DNA from: Maniola hyperantus
Lineage: Eukaryota; Arthropoda; Insecta; Lepidoptera; Nymphalidae
Assembly: GCF_902806685.2 (NCBI RefSeq)
Contig: NC_048554.1
Location: forward strand, 2,976,001 to 3,040,000
DNA length: 64,000 nt
Reading direction: 5' to 3'
Shown: positions 1 through 10,197 of the stretch, piece by piece
Numbering within the stretch: the stretch's first letter is position 1
How the letters are laid out: each line of letters opens with the position of its first letter
Notes under the pieces: model-generated
The model's input: the letters and a program-made list of their open reading frames with translations, nothing else
Databases searched by the model: none
Told to the model about the DNA's origin: nothing
Translations under genes and position numbers: made by a program

Positions 1-865
1 ATATGGTCTGAAACATCGACCTTTTGGATTTCAGCCAGCTATGTAGCTATAGCAGCTAGGTACCACCTGGAAGTATGATGCCGTTTAAAAATCATAGGAA
101 AATCGTAGTGGTTCAAGGTTAGCCCAGCTCCGTCCTGCATCATCACTTACTACTACTACACATACTACCTAGATGAAATGGCAAACAAGGGTCAAGTCAT
201 CGAATAAAAAGGTCTAAAATCTAAATAAGTAAAATTCTTCTTCCATTTAACCGTAGATTCAAATGTAAACTGATCAACAACAAAGAAAATATTTCTTACT
301 AAAATAAAAGCCTCCGAAAAAAGAGTTACGTTAATAAATTACAAAAAGTAGATAGGAAAAAACAAAATTCAACATCATTAAATCAATATTTCCATTAAAA
401 TATAAAAATCTTATAATCACTTTGTAAATATTAGTGTTCCATTAATATAAAAGTATAAAAAGCGGGCCGTCCCGGTAATTTCGTGAGGGAGAGGCGATTA
501 CGGCGATTAAATATGCATTAACGAATTTTTCTCCTTAAAAGCTGAAAAAATGGCGTAAAGAGAAAATTGGCAATTAGGGCCTTCTTCCCCGTGCCTACCT
601 TTCACTTAAAATTAAATTTACTCCTTAAAGACGTACTTAGAGTGGTGTTACAACGTTTTAGCGTTTTCTTTGAGATATTATGCGCACTTGAACCAGGTTT
701 CAAGATTATTTCATTTTAGTTTAGTGTGGTTACAGAGTAGATAGATAGATACGTACTTTATTGCACACAAAACATGACAAAAAATAATGAAACTTAAAAC
801 TAAAACCAATAGTATGCAAAGGTGGCCTTATCATTTTAGCGTTACTATCGTGCGTCATTTAGTTA
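1..865. other. intergenic, no gene seen
   Basis: AT-rich sequence with no credible reading frame or exon. Around 736-800 there is a GATA run followed by 'ctttattgcacacaaaaca', which looks like the tail of an old retroposon. Nothing else stands out. Confidence 0.6.
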
Positions 866-955
866 TATATAAAAGGAAAAGCTGACAGACTAACTGATTG
901 ACTGATCTATCAACACAAAGCTCAAACCACTGGACGGATCAAGCTGAAAGGCATG
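866..955 (+). repeat. family C interspersed repeat, end fragment
   Basis: Starts 'tatataaaaggaaaagctga', followed by the GACT-rich stretch, 'gatctatcaac' and 'ctggacggatcaagctgaa'. The same module occurs more than ten times in the window in both orientations (for example 50219-50468 and 61262-61634). The class is not assigned; it behaves like a short non-autonomous element. Confidence 0.7.
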
Positions 956-1040
956 CATTTTATTTCACCCTCACCACCTGGCTGACTGGTGCACTTCGAC
1001 CGTCCGTTGTGCCAGATCCTTCTTTCCACGAACATGAATT

Positions 1041-1562
1041 TATACCTACACTCCACTCCGCACGTCTTGTCCTCAGTGAAAACGCAGCCTTAAGCTTATA
1101 CAAACTCAGAAGCAACATGCACATAGCGTGATTATGGGACACTCGCCCCTATAGTGTCGCTATAATCAGCTAATTATCACGTCATCTATTAAGAACTAGC
1201 TGATGCCCGCGACTTCGTCCGCGTGGAATTAGGTTTTTTAAAATCCCGTGGGAACTCTTTCATTTTCCGGGATAAAAGTAGCCTATGTCACTGTCCAGGT
1301 CTTTATCTATACATATACAAAAAATCACGTCAATCCGTTGCACCGTTGCGACGTGATTGAAGAACAAACCAACAAACCAACAAACAAACACGCTTTCGCA
1401 TTCGATAAGGGTACTGATTTGTTCTGTCTATACCTACACCCTACTCCGCACGTCTTGTCTTCAGTGTAAACGCAGCCTTAAGCTTATACAAACTCAAAAG
1501 CAACATGCACATAGTGGGATAGTGTGGGACGCGTGCCCCTAGTGTCGCTATAATCAGTTAAT
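1041..1562. repeat. direct repeat pair flanking a family A element
   Basis: A segment of about 135 bp at 1041-1175 recurs in the same orientation at 1429-1562. Shared landmarks in order are 'ccgcacgtcttgtc', 'aacgcagccttaagcttata', 'gcaacatgcacatag' and 'tagtgtcgctataatcag'. The copies differ at a few percent of positions. A family A element lies exactly between them. The unit has no recognisable function. Confidence 0.75.
1196..1419 (+). repeat. family A interspersed repeat, near full length
   Basis: Begins 'ctagctgatgcccgcgactt', followed by 'atcccgtgggaactcttt', 'agcctatgtcactgtccagg', 'aatccgttgcaccgttgcga', a run of 'accaacaaa', and ends 'ataagggtactgatt'. It defines family A for this window; other copies include 4973-5189, 39289-39520 and 56931-57172. 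Confidence 0.8.
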
Positions 1563-1711
1563 TGCATGAATAATTGAGCGCGCTCATTTACCTACACTAC
1601 ACCACACACCTCTCCCGAGCATCCCGTGCCCTCACCTCCCTGTGTCATAACTACCTGCCAGCTATCTTAGAATGTCGTTTTCGTGGCATTATAAATTATA
1701 ATAGTCATGCC

Positions 1712-1890
1712 ATAGAGCCTAAATAGCTCAACAGGTAAAGGAGTGAACTGAAAACCGAAAAAGGTCAAGGGTTCAAACCCAGCCCGTTGCACTATTGTCG
1801 TACCTACTCCTAGCACAAGCTTGACGCTTAGTTGGAGAGGAAAGGGGAATATTAGTCGTTTTACATTTAACATATTCTTTAAAAAAAAAA
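1712..1890 (+). repeat. family I tRNA-derived SINE
   Basis: The head reads 'aatagctcaacaggtaaagg' (A-box-like), then 'gggttcaaaccca' (B-box-like), then 'gttgcactattgtcgtacct', 'cctagcacaagcttgacgct' and 'aggggaatattagtc', ending in an A-rich tail. These are the marks of a tRNA-derived SINE transcribed by RNA polymerase III. Other copies are at 18391, 29648, 30198, 37060, 38258 and 49525. Confidence 0.75.
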
Positions 1891-2088
1891 ATAGCTTATG
1901 CTCGCGACTTCATCCGCGTGGACTACAAAAAATTTAAACCCCTATTTCACCCCCTGAGGGGTTGAATTTTCAAATATCCTTTCTTAGTGGATGTTGGCTG
2001 CATGCCAAATTTCAGCCCGATCCGTCCAGTAGTTTGAGCTGTGCGTTGATAGATCAGTCAGTCAGTCACCTTTTCCTTTTATATAGGT
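1891..2088 (-). repeat. family C interspersed repeat
   Basis: Reads 'cgcgacttcatccgcgtgg', 'cccctatttcaccccctga', 'gcatgccaaatttcagccc', 'gttgatagatcagtcagtc' and ends 'ccttttccttttatatagg', the reverse complement of the family C order seen at 50219-50468. Confidence 0.75.
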
Positions 2089-2171
2089 ATGTATTTAGAA
2101 GATATGAGATTATTGAGAATGTGTGAAAAGAGTGTGATAGAAGTAATGTAAGCTAGGATGATTTTTGCCAC

Positions 2172-2440
2172 CTTGATGACCTTTCTGGTGCAGTGGTTAG
2201 CGTTGTGGTCTTATTAGTGGGAGATCCTAGATTCGATTTTCCTACAATTAGTAAAAAAAAGCACCGGTAAGCGCAGTGTGGGACGACCTCCAGCCCGCAG
2301 GACCGATGACCTGAAGAAGGTGGTGGGGAGCGGGTGGATGAGGAAGGCTGAGAACCGTGGTTGGTGGCGTGCTCTTGGAAAGGCCTATGTCCAGCAGTGG
2401 ACGCAAACAGGCTGATGGATTGGATTGGATTGAGTAAAAA
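2172..2440 (+). repeat. chimera of SINE head (family F) and LINE 3' tail
   Basis: 2172-2245 is a tRNA-like SINE head ('ctggtgcagtggttagcgt', 'ttattagtgggagatcc', B-box-like 'gattcgatt'). From about 2262 it continues into the 3' end of a LINE reverse-transcriptase frame: the plus strand encodes a DDLKKV...W..KAE..WWRALG tail and ends 'gtccagcagtggacgcaaac' before an ATTGG repeat. The join suggests a composite retroposon or one insertion into another. Confidence 0.65.
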
Positions 2441-2773
2441 AAAGAGTGCAATAAAAAAAATTGCAAATAAAATTCTTACATTATTACAAATGTAAAACTG
2501 GACCAGAACTTCCACCTTTGGGTTTACACAGAGGTGATCAATTTTCGTAGGTAGGTCCACTTTTTCAGAGGCTCGTTTAACAGTTTTTCAGTACAGATGG
2601 CTATTTAAATGTAGAATGCTTGTAATAAGGGTGCATGCAGTTTACACGGAGCAAGTTAGGGCGTTTTAGTAAGCTAAGTACATGCATCAAACGCATACAA
2701 TATAAGAAAAAATAAATCAATATGAGTGCCTACTATTTTTATGGTTTCAACTCGAACTCTGCTATGAGATTTT

Positions 2774-2805
2774 AACTGTGTCGTAGCTTGTGCTACGACA
2801 CAGTT
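2774..2805. repeat. perfect 14-bp-arm hairpin plus short tandem repeat
   Basis: Arms AACTGTGTCGTAGC and GCTACGACACAGTT are separated by TTGT. Immediately after it come short 'ctacgag' repeats to about 2830. Confidence 0.8.
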
Positions 2806-2924
2806 CGTAGCTACGAGCTACGAGCTACGAATTCGATATCACTATAATATTATTATTTATTATAAATGCGAAAATGTATGTTTTTTAGTTTATTGGTTTA
2901 TCCTTCAATCACTCGCTGCTGATG

Positions 2925-3005
2925 CTGCTGCTGAAAATGTGGAGGACCGTGTGTGGCCGCACTCAAAGACCATTGCCCAACAGTGGACACAAAAAGTCTG
3001 ACGAT
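2925..3005 (+). repeat. LINE 3' tail fragment
   Basis: 'ggaggaccgtgtgtggccgc' and 'gcccaacagtggacac' match the C-terminal W..AL...QQW pattern of RTE-like LINE reverse transcriptases seen more fully at 33785 and 57365. It is only a remnant. Confidence 0.5.
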
Positions 3006-3051
3006 GACATTGTTAACCTTTTCTCATTACGACAGAATTTATTTACATATA

Positions 3052-3114
3052 TTTTTTCTATGTATTGTTAAATTTATGTACTTAATACATAAATTTAACA
3101 ATACATAGAAAAAA
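3052..3114. repeat. perfect 29-bp inverted repeat with 5-nt loop
   Basis: The left arm 3052-3080 starts 'ttttttctatgtattg' and the right arm 3086-3114 is its exact complement. The loop is CTTAA. It would fold as a near-ideal hairpin. No product can be assigned. Confidence 0.9.
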
Positions 3115-3259
3115 GAAAAATATATAAGTCAATTTGTATCCGTGAAAATTAAAGAGTCCACGGACTTTAAAAACCTAAGTCCACGCTAGTGAAACAATCA
3201 CGGGCTATCTCGTGTCCTATATTTTCAATTTTCAATAAAAAGATAATTCGTTTTTAATG

Positions 3260-3551
3260 TAGATAACGGGTACATACCACGATTAATTTTATGTTTTTAT
3301 TTGTCTATATTTCAACCCAATTGCATGGGTCATAGTCGCGACGGGATTGCGGCGCTGTGAGAGATGAAGTTCGAGCTGTCATGAGCAAACTACCCTCTTT
3401 GTTGAAGTACCAGCGAAAAGAACAAGTAAGAGGGTAGTTCGCTACTGCCCATGACAACTCGAACTTCATCTCTCACACTATGACCCATGCAATTGGGTTG
3501 AAATATCGACAAATAAAAACATCAAATTAATCGGTATTTACCAGTTATCTA
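3260..3551. mobile_element. foldback MITE, 292 bp, TA-flanked
   Basis: Termini 'gataacgggtacatacc' and its near complement 'ggtatttaccagttatc' are flanked by TA on both sides. The inverted arms are about 73 bp and nearly identical (inner landmark 'ttgcatgggtcatag'), followed by a second complementary pair ('gagatgaagttcgagct' against 'actcgaacttcatctc'). The whole element can fold back on itself. Long terminal inverted repeats with a TA target fit a Tc1/mariner-type non-autonomous element. There is no coding capacity. Confidence 0.85.
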
Positions 3552-4972
3552 TATTTAAAGGTAATTAATTGACCTTTTCTTATGTTTACCTCGATTCGCG
3601 AAGCACAGCACCAAGCGGGCATTATCCAATCGCACGAACCCCGTCATGAAATGCCTGAAACGTTCTTATGAATAAATGATCAAAATATAGTTGCGCGATA
3701 ACGCCGCGCGCTCACAAAATGAAAATTAATTATGCAATACGATAAATTGACAGTAATTCAGCGAAGCGACGCGACGCCACGCGTACTGTTTGCGTTGCTC
3801 GCTAAGTGGTAATAATATCCCGTAATAAACTGGCTAACTTATAAGTACATTATGCTGAATAAGCTTTTGCCTGTGGGTTTGCCTTGGAAATAATGAAAAT
3901 ATCAACTTACACATAATTTATATTTAAATCCATATGTACCTACTAACAGGCATATTATTTTGTATCTGTCTGTCTTTTATTATTATCTATTCACGGCCCA
4001 TACATGTAACGGATTTTAAGGGAATTCGGTTCAAAGATAGCTTGCATCCTCAACAATCAGTTGCAGATCTGACAAAACTTTCTACTTTATGTCCCGGGAA
4101 ATCAAAGAGTTCCCACGGATAAAAACAAAAATCCAGATATACGAAGTCACGGGTACATACCTATCTATTTGATACAGAGATAGTTTGCATTCTGGAGACG
4201 GACTTAAGCTACTTTTAATCCTGGAAAACCAAAAGTTCCCACGGAATTAAAAAAAACTAAATTTCTGCGGGCATTATCTAGACCGTAGGTACCTAATAAG
4301 TATCTATTTATACGAAAGATCTTAAAATCGACCTGTATATTGATAAAAACATTTCACCGCGATTAAAAGCCTCATCTGGTGACAGAAGGGCTAGCTCATT
4401 TTTTGCGCAAAGCAGCCTGACTGTTTAGCGCGGAAACGCAGCCAGTAGATGTCTATTCTTAGCACCATTCCTCGCTGATTTGAACAGTAATTGTTTTATT
4501 GTAAAATTATTATAAGTATAATATATTACCTGTAAATAAAATATGCAAAAATACTCTTCATTAAGTCACAACAATTTGCGAAATGAAAATAGTATTGACG
4601 TGATAAGGCTACAGCTTGCTCCGGCGAAGGCGACGGCATCGTACTCCTTTGATCCGAGCAAATCCACTTTGCGCTCAGCCAACCGTCCGCTGGAGACCGC
4701 TGAGACGCCTTTTCTTATTTCGTTTTCTGTTTTGTATCAAATTCACTTAGCTTGATTATATTAAGTGGGTAGATATTGTTGTCAAAACATATTTTCATAT
4801 TTGGTACGTTTTATACGTTTGATACTGCCACGTTCCAAATGGTGTAGATAAAAACCGCTTGGACGCACAACGCTTAAAACGCAAAATGACATGATATAAT
4901 ATAGCTAGGATATATTATACTTCCCCGCGAGTAAATAAGTTACAGAATGCATAGAAGCAATTTATAATCTTA
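3552..4972. other. intergenic, no gene seen
   Basis: Contains a relatively GC-rich, apparently unique patch (3595-3800, with several 'gcgcg' runs). At 3960-4260 there are decayed pieces of family A/B repeats ('gaaatcaaagagttcccacgg'). No exon was recognised. Confidence 0.5.
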
Positions 4973-5189
4973 CTAGCTGGTGCCCGCGACTTCGTCCGCG
5001 TGGAACTAAGTTTTTAAAAGTCCCGTGGGAACTCTTTCATTTTCTGTGATAAAAAATAGCCTATGTCCCTCTCCAGGTTTATTTATACCCATGCAAAAAC
5101 CACGTCAATCCGTTGTACCGTTGAGACGTGATTGAAGGACAAACCAACAAACAAACACACTTTCGCATTTATAATAAGGGTACTGATTT
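4973..5189 (+). repeat. family A interspersed repeat, near full length
   Basis: Same order of blocks as 1196-1419: 'ctggtgcccgcgacttcgtc', 'gtcccgtgggaactcttt', 'aatccgttgtaccgttgaga', 'aaccaacaaacaaacac', 'aataagggtactgatt'. Confidence 0.8.
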
Positions 5190-5238
5190 CCCTATGACTT
5201 AATATTTATTCTATGCTTATGGTAAGTATCTCTAAGAG

Positions 5239-5411
5239 CTAGCGCGCACCACAGTGCGGCGAATTACGGTGCGTTTTAAAATCCGTAAGTTTGAATTTAA
5301 ATGTATGAAAATCCGGTGCGGAATTAATTCCGCAGTGCGCACGCTTCTATGTACCTAGTTCACAGATTTTGCGGAAAAAAACGTACGGAAATTTACCGTG
5401 GTGCGCACTAG
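5239..5411. mobile_element. MITE with short terminal inverted repeats
   Basis: Ends 'ctagcgcgcaccac' and 'gtggtgcgcactag' are inverted repeats with one mismatch in 14. The interior is rich in 'cggtgcg' and 'cgcag' with partial self-complementarity. It has no coding capacity. Confidence 0.7.
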
Positions 5412-5519
5412 ATCTTCACATTTTCAAACGCTAAGGTAAATTTAATATCGCTAAGTGCAAAATTTTACAGTAGTAGGTATGCTAGAGGACAGAGGAGCTA
5501 TAGTAGAGCACTCGCCGAA

Positions 5520-5890
5520 CAGATTGAGACAATGAAATGAACGGGAGGTGTCGCGCCGCTCCGCTATTCTCTTAGTGCATACTTGATGTAGCGCGACGAG
5601 GCGACCGAGTCATAGGCGACAGCGGGTGCATTTAGTTTTGAGGATAATTAGATTCTATTAGCGTCTATTGCGTCAATCTTTTGATAGATCGGGACAGTAA
5701 AATAGACGGGATGTGTCGCGCCGCTCCACTATTCTCCTTAGTGCATACTTGATGTAGCGCGACGAGGCGACTGAGTCATAGGCGATAGCGGGTGGTTAGT
5801 TTTGAGGATAATTAGATTCTATTAGCGTCTTTGGCGTCAATCTTTTGATATCGATACAATAAAATAAACGGGAGGCGTCACGTCTTAATT
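5520..5890. repeat. tandem repeat, period about 165 bp, just over two copies
   Basis: 'tcgcgccgctcc' recurs at 5551 and 5716, and the block 'gtgcatacttgatgtagcgc' to 'gcgtcaatcttttgat' is repeated in the same order. A third partial copy begins near 5865. The copies differ at a few percent of sites. Confidence 0.85.
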
Positions 5891-7905
5891 TTCAACAGTT
5901 ACATTTGTAATTTAGATTAACATTCATCCTATCATAATTGAATAAATATTCTTTTATTGTGCACCACACAAAGAATAGCGATACAAAAACGCAAAAAGCA
6001 TAAAAAAACCTTCACACACAAGCTTCCACACCTTATTTAATTTTTCTAAAAAGCATTCAGATCGAAGAGTTGAAGAAAAAATTAAGGTATGAAGACTTTC
6101 TTAGACTAATCACTTTTTCATTTGCATTTCGATATGAATTTAGCGTCTTGATAAAACGACTTTGCCGTCGCTCGGTGAGCTCGGGGTGCGCTGGCTCTTA
6201 CCTTTATAAAATTTGGTAGCTAATGGTTAGGAAAAATGCCTTAAAATATTTTAAGTACTTATTATAAACTCCAGTAGATACTCGTACTTTCAGTACGCTC
6301 GCACTATGATTATGACGTAAAATTGAACGGAAAAAAATCCTAAAAGGCCGGCACGGCGGCAACGCATCGGCGGCTCCTCTGGTGCTGCAAAAGTTCATGG
6401 GCGGCGGTAATCACTTAACATCAGGTGACCCGCCTGCTCGTTTGCTCGCTATATCTATTAAAAAAAAAATATATATCAGCTGTCGCTTCCGCTTGTATCT
6501 TGTTCCCGGAATTCCCCCGGGCACTCGTTCAATGGAATCAAAGGATTTGCGTTCATTACAGATGGTAATAATTGATAGGTGCCACACGGGTTCCTCTGCC
6601 GGCGCGGCCACCGCATGCCGGCGTATCACTTCTACAAATATGTTTACTCTTTGAACTTGAATCAATTTAGGTACGGGTAGGAGTAAATTTTACTAGGACG
6701 CGATTTTTACTTTTTGCGTAACCAAAACCTCTTACACTGTATAATTAATTTTTTTAAATAGGTACGGCTTTTAACTACTCTAATTTCTAAAATTTATGAG
6801 TATTTAAAACACGTAATTTAGGTCAAAATAAAGGTCTATCCAAATATTTAAAATTTGTAACAAAACACGTAGGCATAGGCAAGTACTTTAGTTGTCTGAT
6901 TGAACTTTCTCATTTATTTGCCTTGCTTACTTGTCTGTAAGGCTTTTTCCAAATATTATTATAAAGTGCGTTTATTTGTCCATTGTTGTAAATGCGTCAG
7001 TGTGCCTCTCTAAGGGCCCTTACACAATACCCTTAATAATACTTGCGGTTCGATTTCTGTATTGTAAGTACAGTATTACGTAATACAGTCTTAATTCTAA
7101 GGATGTTACTAAGTAGGTACTGTGTATTCACAGATCAACCGCTAAACCAATCTTTATACCCAAAAATAGCTTGCATAACTACTAAAAACGAAGATACGAT
7201 AGATTTTTGACATGGAAGATTAAAAAGAGTTTCCATGGGATTATAAACGCGGACCTTTGTCCGCACGCGTCTTCGTGGACATCAGCTGATTTTACATAAA
7301 TATAACGCTTGTTTTAGGAGAGAGAGCGGGAATTTCATAAATACCTTCAGTGTTAAAGCCTTCCAAGATTCCATCGCTAGGGTCAATCCTGAACTTTGTT
7401 GCCTAACGAAGCGTACCTCTATTAATTGGTAAGAGGGGAGGGGGGGAGGAGCCCGGTCCACCCGGTCGGGCCGAACCTCCTTGAGGACTAATATGAATAT
7501 TCAACTACAGAATTGAATACAAGACGTAGAACAAAGGGAATAGACGCCACCCTTAATAGCGTTAGTAATTTTGATTAAAGCACCCGTAGAAATTGAGTGC
7601 TGGCGCCTGGCACTGTTTGGGAATGTCTTTGATTAAATAGTAAATTGGTGCGAATCGGATTTTCTCGTTGATGTTTGAAATCTAATGTTGGTAAACAATT
7701 ATTTATTAGGTGTGAAAGCTTTGTACTTTGGTCAACCTTTAAATGCTCTTGAGGTGTTGAATCTTCAACTAAGTAGGTACATCAGTCATCACAATTTACT
7801 ATTTAGATACTTACCGAAGATTGACAATATATGGGAACTTTTATCTATCTAGCTGATTCACTCTATATATTTTTTTTAAATAATATAATTAATTAAAAAT
7901 TATAC
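5891..7905. other. intergenic with one retroposon tail
   Basis: At about 6340-6470 there is 'aaaaggccggcacggcgg', 'ttcatgggcggcggtaatca' and 'catcaggtgacccgcctgct' followed by A-rich sequence. This is the common 3' tail of a lepidopteran retroposon (family G). The block 7530-7590 ('ttttgattaaagcacccgta') resembles 17850-17900. The rest is AT-rich with no exon seen. Confidence 0.5.
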
Positions 7906-7909
7906 ATAA

Positions 7910-9374
7910 TGTAAGGGTGGTAAATTGGGCGGAATGGAAATATACCCGGATACGGAATAATCTACCACCTTACAAAGATTAGAGGAAAAAAATAATTTAC
8001 TTTACTTGATCTATCTACCTAGTAAAGAATAGAAGCTAGCCGTCGACTCCCTTGTAATGCATATGAGGTGTTATAAATGAAATTTGCTAGATGTTAGGCA
8101 AAATTGTTTTTAATGTAACTTTTACCGGGGTCGCTTAATACAGAATGATGGCTAATAATGCTTAGTTATTCTAGCTTAATGCCAAGACTTAATTTAGATA
8201 CATTAGAATGACTTAGGTAGATAGTACATAAGATCTATGTTTTAAATTTAAGATGCCATTGGCATGGAATAGACAATGACACAGTAAAATTCATAAAATT
8301 GTTTCAAAATAAAAGCTCAGTAGTAAAGACAGGGTTCTTACTGTACACATACACTAAGAAGGTTCACTAAACTGTTCCAGGATACAAACATTTGCTTACT
8401 TGTAGGTGCGAAGACTGCAAGGTAGCTGGACGGCATCGGCCAAGCTCCAAAACTCAATTTAACTTGATTCTTCACAACCGAAATGTTTCCTTACAAAGAT
8501 TTTCACCAAGTCTTATCCATAGAAATTAAGTTGCCAACGTGAATGTGCAAAAGAAATAAATACGAAAACCGAAAACTAAAAACGGAAACGCAAACGGAAA
8601 ACGGAAAACGGAAACCCTGTAACAAAGAAAAACAAGATTATAATTTGTGCTGTGTGAAAATTTCGACACGTGGAATTTTCCCGATCAAACACAACTCACC
8701 TATTGAACTCCTGGCCACCAATGGTTTTCAGGAGTCCCCCACAACCCATTATCCTCATTTATTTGGGAAGGTAACATAACTGGAACTGAAAGGGAAAATC
8801 ATGAAATTAGGATTTTCTCTAACCAAACCGCCATTTTGTCGAATCCACATTACTTGATTTTTCACTCACCATAATTGATGAAACATTGAAATACGTTAGG
8901 ATGACTAAATTTATCACTATTGTATTTTCCCAGGCGAAGCCATGGGCGAAAAAGAATGAGATTTTCCTGGAACGAAAAAAATTCGTCTTCACATGTTGAC
9001 TCCAGAAAAATTCTAAATCTCACCAATCGGTGTTGCCAGACGCAACCCGAGTGTGGCCGCTCTCAGTTAGATTGATCATGAAGCCAATTCATTTTTGAAT
9101 ATTTGCGGAACCTAAGGATATATTATAAGAACCGTTTTGTTAATGACTTAACAATAAACAAATGATATTATGGTTTTATTTAATTATTTTGTTTTATTTT
9201 TACGACAATTGACAACGAAGCAAACGCCATCTATTGTGGCTCGAATGAACTCTGAACATCGACCCACGCGTAGTTCTGCACCTTGATGCTAGGTGGCACC
9301 AACATACTTTGAACAAAATAGATTTTAATTAAAAGCGAAACGCTAATTAGTAGTTCAAAATTTACAACGTCACA
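7910..9374 (-). repeat. 3' LTR of the Ty3/gypsy element
   Basis: 1,465 bp. In element orientation it starts TGTGACG and ends CCTTACA. It is almost identical to 15820-17289; the visible differences are a shorter 'cggaaaacgg'-type run near 8600 and one A/T difference near 8720. Possible core signals on the minus strand are a TATAATATA-like box near 9120-9130 and AATAAA at 8758-8763; these are inferences. Confidence 0.93.
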
Positions 9375-10197
9375 ATACTTCCCCTCCTACGAAAAGGTTC
9401 AACAGGTTGAACCACGCTGCCCTCAGCGTCATCCAACAACTACTAACAATTTGCCTGAAACAAACAAACAAAAAAAACACAGAAGTTACGCGTGAACGCA
9501 CATCTACTACTAACAAGGAAAATTGTCTAACAAAATAAATATACTGAAAACAGTGTAAGGTTTTATACATTATACTTAACTACACAACCCTAACTTCTAA
9601 AAAGAATATATACAAAAAAACTTCATGGTGTCTAAGACACTTGAGTGGAAACATCTTGGCATCATTCTTCAGCTGACTGATAGAATGCGTCTAGGCCTAC
9701 GGTGGTTCACTCTTTTAAACTACCATCGTAATATTTGTTACTCAACAAATACGGAAAAACTGGTTGTGAACGGGTCCATCTGATATGGCAACCGTTCTCT
9801 ATCCCATTCGGAAAAATAAAACCGAATCAAAATCGGAATATGAGAAAAAAAAAACGAAATAACTCTCCTAGAAAATAGATCTCGGAACAGAATCGGAAAA
9901 ATAACAGAAATGATCCATTATCTAGAAGGAAAACGAAAACAAAACACAAAACCCCCCCTTTTCGTTATCCCCAAAGTACGATATTTGCATTTTTACTTTC
10001 TCTACCGGTTGGTCTACCACAAGCATTCCAATCATCACATATTCATCCCTACATACATCCACTACATTCATCCTCAACTGAACCATGGTAATGTTACTGT
10101 TAATTCAGAACATCACTACACTCATTCAAATTCCTAATTGAATATTGATAACTTAAATATTCAAACAGTTTAGACCAAACTAAGTAATGGCAAATAT
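9375..10197 (-). other. 3' non-coding region and polypurine tract of the element
   Basis: On the minus strand GGAGGGGAAG (9378-9387) lies three bases from the 3' LTR and is the expected plus-strand primer (polypurine tract). The remaining 0.8 kb between the pol stop and this tract is AT-rich with no convincing frame, so an env gene appears absent. Confidence 0.75.

Noticed and set aside
2153..2560. 135-codon minus-strand frame
   Set aside because: It covers a SINE head and a LINE tail in the wrong orientation; composition is that of antisense repeat sequence.
4543..4755. 70-codon plus frame with GC-richer middle as a possible exon
   Set aside because: No homology pattern, no splice sites in phase, and the ends are AT-rich random-looking sequence.
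9370..10137. Possible env gene between pol and the 3' LTR
   Set aside because: Only short frames of low complexity; no signal peptide, membrane segment or furin-like site in a long frame.
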